NCBI GenBank assembly: GCA_001825565.1
Contig: MHXM01000142.1
Location: forward strand, 17,198 to 29,010
DNA length: 11,813 nt
Reading direction: 5' to 3'
Source of the DNA: Desulfuromonadaceae bacterium GWC2_58_13
GTDB lineage: Bacteria; Desulfobacterota; Desulfuromonadia; Desulfuromonadales; Trichloromonadaceae
How positions within the stretch are numbered: the first letter of the stretch is position 1; each line of letters opens with the position of its first letter. The notes beneath the pieces are model-generated. The model did no database searches. It saw nothing but the letters and a program-made list of their open reading frames with translations, and was not told the origin of the DNA. Made by a program: the position numbers and the translations under genes. Positions 1 to 7,661 of this stretch are shown here, piece after piece.

Positions 1-517
1 CCTCGATCAGGTTGCCGTTGGAAAGCAGGACGGGATAACGCCGCCGGTCGGCGACGATGGTGGTGGTGTAACGGGCCAACACGTCGGGACGATCGGGGAA
101 CCAGGTGATCTTGCGGAAACCCTCGGCTTCGCACTGGGTGCAGAAGTTGCCGCTCGATTTGTACAATCCTTCGAGGGAGGTGTTGTCCTGCGGCCGGATC
201 GCGGTCTCGACCCGCAGGGAAAAGGCGTCCGGCACTGCGGCGATATCGAGGGTTTCGCCGTCGATGAGGTAATCGCCGGCACCCAGCTCGCGGTCGTCCA
301 GCATCAGCCCCCTGAGTTCAAGGTCGCGACCAAAGAGTCGCAGGGTCCGCTCGGACGACACCGCCGCCGGATTGCGCCGGACGGCAAAGCGGGAGGTAAC
401 CACGGTGATTTCCTCGCCCAGTTCAAAATGGAGATCGACGGATTCAATCAGGTAGGCCGGCGGTGCATAGTCCTTCAGAAGCACCGCCCGGTGTTCACGG
501 TCTGGCATCGGCTGCAT
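1..517 (-). CDS. pepN: Aminopeptidase N (PepN, M1 family), N-terminal part only
   Basis: Zinc aminopeptidase that removes N-terminal residues from peptides in the cytoplasm. The first 172 residues are in the window and the gene runs off the left edge. The visible part matches the N-terminal beta domain of E. coli-type PepN. The stretch NTSLEGLYKSSGNFCTQCEA at 112-131, followed by EGFRKITWFPDRPDVLARYTT, is nearly residue-for-residue E. coli PepN. Gln128 and Glu130 (CTQCEAEGF) correspond to the residues that bind the free amine of the substrate. The GAMEN and HExxH motifs would lie outside the window. I chose the first ATG (517) because a purine-rich GAGAGAGA lies just upstream; a second in-frame ATG at 508 has no ribosome site. 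The gene begins 73 bp after the HDOD-GGDEF gene with no clear promoter between, so read-through is likely. Confidence 0.95.
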   Translation of the reverse strand, partial: MQPMPDREHRAVLLKDYAPPAYLIESVDLHFELGEEITVVTSRFAVRRNPAAVSSERTLRLFGRDLELRGLMLDDRELGAGDYLIDGETLDIAAVPDAFSLRVETAIRPQDNTSLEGLYKSSGNFCTQCEAEGFRKITWFPDRPDVLARYTTTIVADRRRYPVLLSNGNLIE

Positions 518-564
518 TCTCTCTCTCTTGATCCGGCAGGGCCGGCATTCAGAATCACAGGATT

Positions 565-588
565 CCCCTCCCTTCAAAAAGGCAGGGG
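565..588 (-). terminator. Hairpin between the HDOD-GGDEF gene and pepN, possible weak terminator
   Basis: CCCCT then CCTT (565-574) pairs with AAGG then AGGGG (579-588). The stem is nine base pairs with one C/C mismatch and a 4-nt loop, lying two bases past the stop of the HDOD-GGDEF gene. No T-run follows on the minus strand, so it is not a classical intrinsic terminator. It could attenuate or protect the 3' end while letting some transcription reach pepN. Two smaller inverted repeats follow (GAATC/GATTC at 552-565 and CCGGC/GCCGG at 533-545). Confidence 0.35.
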
Positions 589-590
589 TT

Positions 591-2099
591 CTACTTCAAC
601 GCGGTGGCACTGATCCGATTGCGGCCGTTCTTTTTCGACTGGTACAGAGCCCGGTCGGCGGCGTCAACCATCTGCGACTTGTCGGTGGCTGCCATTCCCG
701 GCTCGTAGGTAGCCAAACCGATGCTGACGGTGATTTTCACCGGGCTCCCGTCAATGTTCGTTTCCATCTGCTCAACTTTACGCCGCAGTCGCTCGGCGAA
801 CACCCGGCAACCACCGGAGTCGGTCATCGGCAGAATGACTGCAAACTCTTCGCCACCGTAGCGGGCCACCACATCCGAAGTGCGCATGCAGTCCTGGACC
901 AGGGCGGCCAGCTTACGTAGAATCACATCGCCGCCGGGATGCCCGTAAGCGTCGTTGACCAATTTGAAATGGTCGATATCGAACATCATCAGCGACAGAG
1001 TGCTGCCGTAGCGAACCGCGCGGCTCATCTCCCGGGTCAACAGTTCCTGAAAATAGCGGTGGTTGTAAAGACCGGTCAAACCGTCGCGAAAGGCCATCTC
1101 GCGCAGCTTGGCGTTGGCCTCCATCAACTCGCCGGCCAGCCGTTCGGCCTTTTCCTTGGCCTGCTTGAACTCCATGACCAGTTGCTCGTAGGTGAGGTTG
1201 AGGCGCCGCAGTTCCTCATTGGCCTCTTGAAGCAACTGGGAAAAAGGCTTCATGTTGCCGGGATCGATATCGAAGCTGGAAAGGATTTCGATCGACTTTT
1301 CCGCCACCGCGTCGACCACGGCGTCGATTTTCTCTTCATCAATCTGGAACCGGCCGACCAGTTCCCGCTTCAGATCCCTGATCCTTTCGACGCTACGGGT
1401 CCCGTGATAAACCGCCGCCAGCACGTCCGACCAGCGCAACAGATCGGCCTGCATCCGCAGCGGCTCGTCACGGACGCCATCATGGTGACAGCGGATCGGG
1501 CCATAGATCTTTTCCGGCAATCCCCACTGTTGCAGGAGTTCGGCGCCGACCTCCTGGTGATCGAACCCGAAAATCTTTTTTTCTATTTCATTAATGGGCG
1601 TGCCGGCGGCCTTTTTTTCATCCAGCACCCGCATGTAATCATGGGGCCGGCACAGGTGCATCATCAATATCCCGATATCCTGCAACAGGGCGCTGGCAAA
1701 AACATCGTCGTTTTTTCGTCCCAGGAGCGACGCCAGGAGTTCCGCGGCAACCCCGGAGGTGACCGCCTTCTTCCAGAAATATTCAAAACTGAACCCTTCG
1801 CCGTCTTCGCCCCGCATGTCCTTGACGATGACAAACGACAGCGCGATATTCTTCAGCACGTCGACCCCCAGCACCGACAGAGCCTTCTCGATACTGTTGA
1901 CCTTGTTGGGCAGGGCGTAAAATGACGAGTTGGCCACCTTGAGCATCTTGGCGGTCAGGGCCGGGTCGGCCGAGATTATCCGCGCCAGTTCGACAAAGGA
2001 CGAACCATTCTGCTTGACCGCCTCCAGAATCCGCACGGCAATCGCCGGCGGCGACGGGAGCTCGATGTTGTCCTTATTCAGTTCCTGCAGGCTGCTCAT
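591..2099 (-). CDS. HDOD domain-GGDEF domain protein, predicted diguanylate cyclase
   Basis: A 502-residue cytoplasmic signalling protein with no membrane segment. Residues about 12-215 form an HDOD domain: PSPPAIAVRILE at the start, and the typical FDHQEVGAELLQQWGLP...HH at 179-206. A predicted coiled coil (286-336) leads into a GGDEF domain (about 337-497). The active site GGEEF is intact at 415-419, and an inhibitory-site RxxD (RTSD, 406-409) lies five residues before it, so c-di-GMP synthesis with product feedback is expected. Asn382 and Asp391 match the guanine-binding pair of PleD. Asp391 is the position that is Ser in the Geobacter enzymes making cyclic AMP-GMP, so c-di-GMP is the better guess. 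I start at 2099 rather than the longer in-frame ATG at 2168, because GGAAAAG lies upstream of 2099 and the likely promoter lies inside the longer version. The HDOD ligand is unknown. Confidence 0.9.
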   Translation of the reverse strand: MSSLQELNKDNIELPSPPAIAVRILEAVKQNGSSFVELARIISADPALTAKMLKVANSSFYALPNKVNSIEKALSVLGVDVLKNIALSFVIVKDMRGEDGEGFSFEYFWKKAVTSGVAAELLASLLGRKNDDVFASALLQDIGILMMHLCRPHDYMRVLDEKKAAGTPINEIEKKIFGFDHQEVGAELLQQWGLPEKIYGPIRCHHDGVRDEPLRMQADLLRWSDVLAAVYHGTRSVERIRDLKRELVGRFQIDEEKIDAVVDAVAEKSIEILSSFDIDPGNMKPFSQLLQEANEELRRLNLTYEQLVMEFKQAKEKAERLAGELMEANAKLREMAFRDGLTGLYNHRYFQELLTREMSRAVRYGSTLSLMMFDIDHFKLVNDAYGHPGGDVILRKLAALVQDCMRTSDVVARYGGEEFAVILPMTDSGGCRVFAERLRRKVEQMETNIDGSPVKITVSIGLATYEPGMAATDKSQMVDAADRALYQSKKNGRNRISATALK

Positions 2100-2132
2100 G
2101 TCGCTTTTCCGGGAATTTTCAGGACACAGACG

Positions 2133-2147
2133 TTGGCCCAAGGCCAA
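2133..2147 (-). repeat. Perfect inverted repeat in the leader of the HDOD-GGDEF gene
   Basis: TTGGCC-CAA-GGCCAA is a perfect 6-bp inverted repeat with a 3-nt spacer. It lies between the predicted -10 element and the ribosome site of the HDOD-GGDEF gene. It could be a repressor half-site pair just downstream of the transcription start, or a small RNA hairpin in the leader. The sequence alone does not decide. Confidence 0.4.
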
Positions 2148-2158
2148 AGCGAACCGTA

Positions 2159-2187
2159 AATATAACAAGTTTTTGCCGGACTGACCA
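2159..2187 (-). promoter_or_regulatory. Candidate sigma-70 promoter of the HDOD-GGDEF gene (extended -10)
   Basis: On the minus strand a TATATT -10 box (2164-2159) is preceded by TG one base upstream (extended -10). A weak -35 box TGGTCA (2187-2182) lies 17 bp away. Transcription would start near 2152, giving a leader of about 53 nt to the ATG at 2099. This gene can therefore probably be expressed apart from the EF-G gene upstream. Confidence 0.5.
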
Positions 2188-2190
2188 CGG

Positions 2191-2219
2191 AAAGTTTCGA
2201 CCGCCAGAGGGTCGCAAAC
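2191..2219 (-). terminator. Candidate terminator after the EF-G paralogue
   Basis: On the minus strand GTTT-CGACC pairs with GGTCG-AAAC. The stem is nine base pairs with one bulged base and a 7-nt loop, followed by TTT. It starts 25 bp after the EF-G stop codon and sits just upstream of the next promoter, which is where a terminator would be expected. The T-run is short, so termination may be partial. Confidence 0.4.
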
Positions 2220-2243
2220 CGGGAGGATATGGCGAACAGAGGT

Positions 2244-4310
2244 CTATTGCAGGCCGAAACGCTTCTGCACCTCGGCCGGAGCATCATCGTAATGGGAAAA
2301 TTCCATGGTGAAGGTTCCCCGCCCCTTGGTCGCGCTGCGCAGCTCGGTCATGTAACCGAACATTTCCACCAGGGGAACCCGGGCGCGGATCAGCTCGATA
2401 TCGCCACGGGACTGCATGCCTTCGACCCGGCCGCGCATCTGCTGCAGCGATCCGAGCACCTTGCCGGCATAGTCCGAAGGGACGGTCAGTTCGAGGCTCA
2501 TGACCGGTTCCAGCAGCAACGGCCGCCCTTCGCGGGCCGCCATCACCAGGCCGCGCTGGGCGGCGGCCCGCAGCCCGAGCTCGGTGGTCACTCCCGGCAC
2601 GAATGGCGCCTCCGCCACTTCGACCGCCAGATCGGTAAGCGGATACCCGGCCACTGTCCCGCCCGCGCAGACCGCTTCCAGGCTTTGTCGCAGCATCTGG
2701 CGAAAATCTGCCGGCAACAGCGCCCCCTCCGCCTCGGGCAGAACCAGCCGCAGACCCTCGCCGCGCGCCAGCGGCGTCAACCGCAGCAGCACCTCTCCCT
2801 CCTGAACCCTGCCATCGACTTCGCGATGAAAGCGCTCACGCCATTCGGCGGCCCGGCAGAGGGTTTCCCGATACACCACCTGCGGCCGACCGGTTTTGAC
2901 TTCAACCCCGAAATCCCGGGCCAGCCGCGTGGTGATCACTTCGAGATGCAACTCTCCCATGCCGACCAGAATGGTCTGCCCGGTATCCTTATCCTCCCGA
3001 ACCTTGAACGTGGGATCTTCCCACTGCAACTTCTCCAGCGACGGCAGCAACTTGTCCCGGTCGCCCACCCCTTTCGGCTCGACCGCCAGCGAGACCACCG
3101 GTTCGGGGCAGGAAAGCCCCGCCAGCAGCAGCAAATGATCGCTGCGACAGAGGGTATCGCCGGTCAATACGCTTTTCAGGCCGGCCGCGGCGACAATATC
3201 CCCCGCTCCCGCTTCGTCAAGACGCTCACGGCGGTGGGCATGCATGCGGAACAACCGGGCGACTTTTTCATGGCAGCCGCGGTTGCTGATCCAGACGGCC
3301 TCTCCGGCTTTGAGGGTTCCGGAGTAGATCCGCAGATAGGTGAGTTTGCGCCCCTCGTCGGAAAGCACCTTGAACGCCAGGGCGCACAACGGTCCTTTCG
3401 GGTCGCTCGGCAGCGGTTCTTCAACCTCGGGATGTTGCGGATGGCGAGCCGGCGCCGGCGGCACGTCGAGGGGCGAGGGCAGGAAATGGCCTACCGCGTC
3501 GAGCAGTGGTTGGATTCCCTTGTTTCGCAACGCCGAACCGAGCAGCACCGGAAACAACCGGCACTCCAGAGTGCCCCGGCGCAGGGCCGCGATCAGGCGC
3601 GGAGCCTCGACCGTTCGTCCTTCGAGAAAATCGGCCAGAATGGCATCGTCCAGATCGGCCGCGGTTTCCAGCAACAGCTCTCTGGCGGCGGCCGCCTCTT
3701 CCGCCATGTCCCGCGGAATGGCGCCGGCGTGCACGGTGACACCCTGGTCGGTCTCATCGAACAGCAGGGCCTGGCCGGAGATCAGGTCGACCACCCCGGC
3801 AAAGCTTCCTTCCTGGCCGATCGGCAGTTGCAGCAGGACCGGTCGGGCTTTGAGACGTTGCATCATCTGCGCAAGCACGGCCCGGTAGTCGGCGCCGATC
3901 CGATCCATCTTATTGAGCAGGCAAATGCGCGGAACCCGATAGCGGTCAGCCTGATGCCACACCGATTCGCTCTGTGGCTGCACCCCATCGACGGCGCTGA
4001 AAATGGCCACGGCGCCGTCGAGTACCCGTAGCGACCGCTCGACCTCGATGGTGAAATCGATATGTCCCGGAGTGTCGATCAGGTTGATCCACAGATTTTT
4101 CCAGCGACAGGTCGTGCTGGTGGCGGTGATGGTGATGCCCCGCTCCTGCTCCTGGTCCATCCAGTCCATGGTGGCGGAACCGTCATGCACCTCGCCCATT
4201 TTATGTATTTCGCCGCTGTAATAAAGAATTCGCTCGGAAACCGTGGTTTTACCTGCGTCGATATGGGAGATGATCCCGATATTGCGAACCGTCTGCTGTT
4301 CCAGACTCAT
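2244..4310 (-). CDS. fusA: Elongation factor G paralogue (translational GTPase)
   Basis: A 688-residue EF-G-type GTPase, slightly shorter than the usual 690-705, with all five domains recognisable. GTPase motifs are intact: P-loop HIDAGKTT (16-23), switch I RGITI (57-61), DTPGH (79-83, including the catalytic His83), NKMD (133-136) and GSA (258-260). Domain II follows from about 305, then domain III with GMGELHLEV (450-458), domain IV from about 479, and domain V with VPLVEMFGYMTELRS (645-659). Domain IV is unusual: the conserved GGRGQYG tip loop reads DGRVQEG (499-505), and by hand alignment the E. coli His583 position is Val571. The gene is not next to rpsL, rpsG or tuf, so it is probably a second copy rather than the main translocase. 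Functions known for paralogues include ribosome recycling and stress-specific translocation; which applies is unknown. A strong GAGGTGA ribosome site precedes the ATG. Confidence 0.93.
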   Translation of the reverse strand: MSLEQQTVRNIGIISHIDAGKTTVSERILYYSGEIHKMGEVHDGSATMDWMDQEQERGITITATSTTCRWKNLWINLIDTPGHIDFTIEVERSLRVLDGAVAIFSAVDGVQPQSESVWHQADRYRVPRICLLNKMDRIGADYRAVLAQMMQRLKARPVLLQLPIGQEGSFAGVVDLISGQALLFDETDQGVTVHAGAIPRDMAEEAAAARELLLETAADLDDAILADFLEGRTVEAPRLIAALRRGTLECRLFPVLLGSALRNKGIQPLLDAVGHFLPSPLDVPPAPARHPQHPEVEEPLPSDPKGPLCALAFKVLSDEGRKLTYLRIYSGTLKAGEAVWISNRGCHEKVARLFRMHAHRRERLDEAGAGDIVAAAGLKSVLTGDTLCRSDHLLLLAGLSCPEPVVSLAVEPKGVGDRDKLLPSLEKLQWEDPTFKVREDKDTGQTILVGMGELHLEVITTRLARDFGVEVKTGRPQVVYRETLCRAAEWRERFHREVDGRVQEGEVLLRLTPLARGEGLRLVLPEAEGALLPADFRQMLRQSLEAVCAGGTVAGYPLTDLAVEVAEAPFVPGVTTELGLRAAAQRGLVMAAREGRPLLLEPVMSLELTVPSDYAGKVLGSLQQMRGRVEGMQSRGDIELIRARVPLVEMFGYMTELRSATKGRGTFTMEFSHYDDAPAEVQKRFGLQ

Positions 4311-4344
4311 ATGTCACCTCGGAAAACAATAATGAATTTTGCTT

Positions 4345-4372
4345 ATTATACCTCCTGGACGCAGGCAGGCAA
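4345..4372 (-). promoter_or_regulatory. Sigma-70-type promoter of the EF-G paralogue
   Basis: On the minus strand a consensus TATAAT -10 (4350-4345) lies 16 bp from a -35 box TTGCCT (4372-4367), in the 83-bp gap between the MBL hydrolase and the EF-G gene. The start would fall near 4338, giving a leader of about 28 nt that ends in the GAGGTGA ribosome site. This is the best -10 box in the window and suggests the EF-G paralogue is transcribed independently. Confidence 0.6.
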
Positions 4373-4393
4373 GAGGCGGGGCAATCGATGGCT

Positions 4394-5182
4394 TCAGACC
4401 GGATCGATCTTGAAAACCAGGCGTTGACCGTCGTAGGCCAGCTCCGTGCCGGCCGGCATCATCGGGGCATGCCGGGGATAGTCGACGTCGTGGCTGAGAT
4501 GGGTGAGAATGGTCCGTTGGGCGCCAATCCGCTCGGCGAGCAACAAGGCCTGGGGGATGTTGAGGTGACTGGCATGGGGCAGGAAGCGCAGGCCGTCAAT
4601 TACCAGGATTTCAATCCCGGCAAGTACGCCAAGAGTCGTTTCCGGAACGGAACTGCAGTCGGTGAGATAGGCAAAGGGACCGATGCGGTAGCCAAGCGAG
4701 CGACCGGGTCCGTGCAGCAGAGGCAGCGGAACGATTTCGAGACCGAACAGGGTGAACACATCGGAAATCGCCTGCGGCTGCAATCGGGGCCGGTAGCCCG
4801 GCTCGTCGCATTCGTCGAAAATGTAGGCGAACACCCGGCGCAGCACATCGAGGTCTTCGCTGGAACCGTGAATGGGAATCGCCTCGCCGGAGGCCATATT
4901 GAAAGGGCGAAGGTCGTCGATGCCATTGACATGGTCGGCGTGGGTGTGAGTGTACAGCACGGCATCGATGTGGGTGATATTTTCCCGTAGGGCCTGTTGC
5001 CGCAGGTCGGTGGAAGTATCGACCAGAATGTTGCGGCCGGCAAAGGAAATCAGGATGCTGCAACGGGTTCTCTGGTTCTGCGGCACCCGCGAGGAACAGA
5101 CGGGGCAAGAGCAAGCCGGCACCGGCACCCCGGTGCTGGTGCCAGAACCCAGGATGGTTACGGTGATCCGCCGGCCGTTCAT
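4394..5182 (-). CDS. PhnP-like metallo-beta-lactamase-fold hydrolase
   Basis: A 262-residue cytoplasmic metallohydrolase of the PhnP branch (COG1235-like) of the metallo-beta-lactamase fold. The two-metal site is complete: THTHADH (His79, His81, Asp83, His84), His157 in PLLHG, Asp175 in LTDCS and His228 in LTHLSH. It also has the extra structural zinc site of PhnP, with Cys24, Cys26 and Cys29 (ACSCPVC) plus His231. PhnP itself is a phosphodiesterase that opens cyclic ribosyl phosphate in phosphonate breakdown. No phn genes are near, so the substrate here is unknown; a phosphodiester or small cyclic phosphate is the reasonable guess. Its ATG overlaps the chemoreceptor stop as ATGA. No strong ribosome site precedes it, which points to translational coupling. 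Confidence 0.88.
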   Translation of the reverse strand: MNGRRITVTILGSGTSTGVPVPACSCPVCSSRVPQNQRTRCSILISFAGRNILVDTSTDLRQQALRENITHIDAVLYTHTHADHVNGIDDLRPFNMASGEAIPIHGSSEDLDVLRRVFAYIFDECDEPGYRPRLQPQAISDVFTLFGLEIVPLPLLHGPGRSLGYRIGPFAYLTDCSSVPETTLGVLAGIEILVIDGLRFLPHASHLNIPQALLLAERIGAQRTILTHLSHDVDYPRHAPMMPAGTELAYDGQRLVFKIDPV

Positions 5183-7557
5183 GCCTTGAACGCGCCCACC
5201 TCTTCACCCAATGCGGCGGTCTGCTGGGTGAGGGTATCCACGACTTGGTCAAGTTCGGCGGCGCGCAGGGCGTTGTTTTCGGAGACGGTGCGCAGGCTGG
5301 ATACCGCCTGGAGCACCTGACGAATTTTCTCGGTCTGCTGCCGGGTCGCCTCATCGATGCGCTCAATCATGAGGCTGATATGTTCCATGCTGGCGTTGAT
5401 CTGACGACTCCCCTTGGCCTGTTCCGAAGTGCTCATCTTGCCGTGCGAGGCAATCGATCGCATGGCCTCGGCCGCCTGGGCCAACAGCTGGGTGCCGGAG
5501 GTCTGCTGCTTGATCGCCGAGGAAATTTGCCCGAGCATCGAAGCGATCTGATTGATCGAACTGGTGATTTGCTGGCTGCCGCGCGCCTGTTCCTGGGTGG
5601 CGCGAACAATGCTGCGAACCTGTTCGGTCGATTTCAGGGTACTGTTGCGAATTTTTTCCAGGGCTTCACCGGCCACCCGGGAACGGGAAACCTCCTGATG
5701 CACCCGTTCGCTGCTGGCATCCATCACCGTGACGGCCTCCTGAACCCCTCCTTGCAGGCTGCCAATGATACCGGCAATCTCCCGGGTCGAAACCGCCGTC
5801 CGTTCGGCCAGCTCACGAATCTCATCGGCCACCACGGCAAACCCCTTGCCGTGATCCCCGGCCTGGGCGGCAATGATGGCCGCGTTCAGCGCCAGCAGGC
5901 TGGTCTGGTCGGCCACATCGTCGATCACGTTGAGAATCTTGCCGATCGCCTTGGACTGCCGGCCGAGGTCGCGAACCACCTTGCTGGCGCCGTCGACCAT
6001 TTCACGGACTTCACCAATTCCCCGAATCGTCTCGTCCACCGCTTCCTTACCCTGCTGGGAATCGTTGGCGGCCTCTTCGGAAAGACTACTGGAGGTTTCG
6101 GCATTTTCTTCGATTTCTTTGATGGCGGCATCCATCTGGGTGATGGACGAAGCGGTCACCTCGGTCGATGCAGCCAGTATTTCGATATTTTCCATGATTT
6201 GCTGACTGGCGACGGACATCTCGTTAATTGAGCTGGAAACCTCGGCCACGGTGCCGAACAGATTTTCCATCTGTTCGGCAATTTCTTCGATGGTCGATCC
6301 GAGTTCGAGGGTCGCGGAAGAACTTTCCTCGACGGCGTCGACCAGCATCCCCGTGCTTTCAGCGATGCCGCCAAGGGTCTGCTCGATCCCCTGGATGGCC
6401 AGGTGGGATTCTTCGAAAGAGCGGGACTGGTTCGTGACACCTTCGTTGAGCTGACTCGACGACACACGGATTTTTTTACCGACCCCACCCAAATCTTCGC
6501 GAACGACCTGGATACGCCGGACCATTTCTTGTAACCGTTCGAGAAAACTGTTGAAGCTTCGGGCCAATTCGCCAACTTCGTCATTCGATTCGATGGTCAG
6601 GCGGCTGGTCAGATCGCCTTCGCCTTCGGCGATCTCCTTGAGGTTTTTCACCACCGCCGCCAGCGGTCGCACCACACTGCGGGAAATGGCTACGCCAACC
6701 AGAATCGCCAGCAAACCGACCCCGAACAGAATGCCCACAAACTGGTCCCGCATACGCTTACGCGAGGCCGTCAGTTCCGAACGGTCAAGCGCCATCAGCA
6801 TCCCCTCGCCCTGCCCGTTGAGAGAAAATCGATAAATGCGGAACGGCGTATTGCCCAGGTCGGCATTCCAGCTGTCACGACCAGAGAAATCCGCTACTTT
6901 CAGCGCCTGGAGCTCAGGGGCGGATGCGGAAATAATTCCGTCCCGGCTGAAGAAGGCGATTTCCGAGCCGGTAATCGCCTTAATTTTCTGCGCATAGGCC
7001 TCATCCAGAAACAGGGTGCCGACCAGATACCCGATCGACTTGTTGTGGAACTGGATCGGCGCTACGGTTACCAGCGCGGCCCGACCGGCAACACTTTCAA
7101 GTCCCATGGCCTCTTCATCGGCCATGGCGGCCAAAAGCAGGGGGTGGCCCTTGAAATCGCCGATAATAACCCCCTTGTGCTCCTTGTCGATGCTGCTGCG
7201 CAGCAATCCCCCTTCGGCGTTCAATACCTGAATCACATCGAAATGAAACACCTTCTGGGTTTTCTCGATGATGGCGCCGATATCGAGCATTTCCTCAGGG
7301 GAACTGGCAAAATAGATGGAATTGACCAGGTCGGGAGCCTGGCTGGTCAAGCGGATGTAGTTGAACGCTTCTTTTTCCGAATACTCAATGGTTTTGCGCA
7401 CGAAGCCCGCCAGTTCAGCGGCCCGCAACTGCATGTTTCGATCAAGCTGACCTTCGACCGATGCCGATAGAATCAGCAAGGCAATCGCCAGCGGCACCAC
7501 CGAAAGGCCGATCAGGGCCAGCAGGATTTTCCAACGTAGACTTAGCGATGTCACCAT
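5179..7557 (-). CDS. Methyl-accepting chemotaxis protein (transmembrane chemoreceptor)
   Basis: A 792-residue chemoreceptor. TM1 is at about 10-32, a periplasmic sensor at about 33-271 (Cache-like by layout, ligand unknown), TM2 at 272-293 and HAMP at about 294-347, followed by a long antiparallel signalling hairpin. The kinase-contacting tip is at about 548-574 (DQTSLLALNAAIIAAQAG, then DHGKGFAVVADEI). It reads NAAIIAAQAG where enteric receptors have NAAIEAARAG. Each arm carries 28-residue (four-heptad) repeats: in the C-terminal arm EQARGSQQI, QQTSGTQLL, EQAKGSRQI and QQTEKIRQV begin at 656, 684, 712 and 740. No NWETF-like tether for CheR/CheB is present. A GAGAG ribosome site lies upstream of the ATG. 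No che genes are in the window, so this is an orphan receptor coupled to the MBL hydrolase by an ATGA overlap. Confidence 0.93.
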   Translation of the reverse strand: MVTSLSLRWKILLALIGLSVVPLAIALLILSASVEGQLDRNMQLRAAELAGFVRKTIEYSEKEAFNYIRLTSQAPDLVNSIYFASSPEEMLDIGAIIEKTQKVFHFDVIQVLNAEGGLLRSSIDKEHKGVIIGDFKGHPLLLAAMADEEAMGLESVAGRAALVTVAPIQFHNKSIGYLVGTLFLDEAYAQKIKAITGSEIAFFSRDGIISASAPELQALKVADFSGRDSWNADLGNTPFRIYRFSLNGQGEGMLMALDRSELTASRKRMRDQFVGILFGVGLLAILVGVAISRSVVRPLAAVVKNLKEIAEGEGDLTSRLTIESNDEVGELARSFNSFLERLQEMVRRIQVVREDLGGVGKKIRVSSSQLNEGVTNQSRSFEESHLAIQGIEQTLGGIAESTGMLVDAVEESSSATLELGSTIEEIAEQMENLFGTVAEVSSSINEMSVASQQIMENIEILAASTEVTASSITQMDAAIKEIEENAETSSSLSEEAANDSQQGKEAVDETIRGIGEVREMVDGASKVVRDLGRQSKAIGKILNVIDDVADQTSLLALNAAIIAAQAGDHGKGFAVVADEIRELAERTAVSTREIAGIIGSLQGGVQEAVTVMDASSERVHQEVSRSRVAGEALEKIRNSTLKSTEQVRSIVRATQEQARGSQQITSSINQIASMLGQISSAIKQQTSGTQLLAQAAEAMRSIASHGKMSTSEQAKGSRQINASMEHISLMIERIDEATRQQTEKIRQVLQAVSSLRTVSENNALRAAELDQVVDTLTQQTAALGEEVGAFKA

Positions 7558-7661
7558 TGCAGCACTCTCTCATACGGCTAAAGGCTCGGAAAATCGCCTT
7601 CCGGCAATCCGCCACGTTCACATAAAAACCATTAAATCAGCCATTTGCAGCAAAATAGCAC

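Noticed and set aside
7..282. A 91-codon minus-strand frame inside pepN
   Set aside because: It is in a different frame from the PepN reading, which matches the family closely throughout this stretch.
939..1925. A 328-codon plus-strand open frame opposite the HDOD-GGDEF gene
   Set aside because: It lies wholly antisense to a well-supported gene and shows no domain or start signal.
2100..2168. Longer start for the HDOD-GGDEF gene at 2168
   Set aside because: The extra 23 residues would include the probable promoter and leader, do not fit the start of HDOD domains, and have a worse ribosome site than the ATG at 2099.
2229..4031. A 600-codon plus-strand open frame opposite the EF-G gene
   Set aside because: It is antisense to a clear EF-G gene, has no ribosome site or recognisable domain, and is rich in His, Gln, Arg and Pro as expected of a shadow frame in GC-rich coding DNA.
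5245..6231. A 328-codon plus-strand open frame opposite the chemoreceptor
   Set aside because: It mirrors the periodic coiled-coil coding sequence on the other strand; its Leu/Gly/His-rich composition and lack of a start signal mark it as a shadow.
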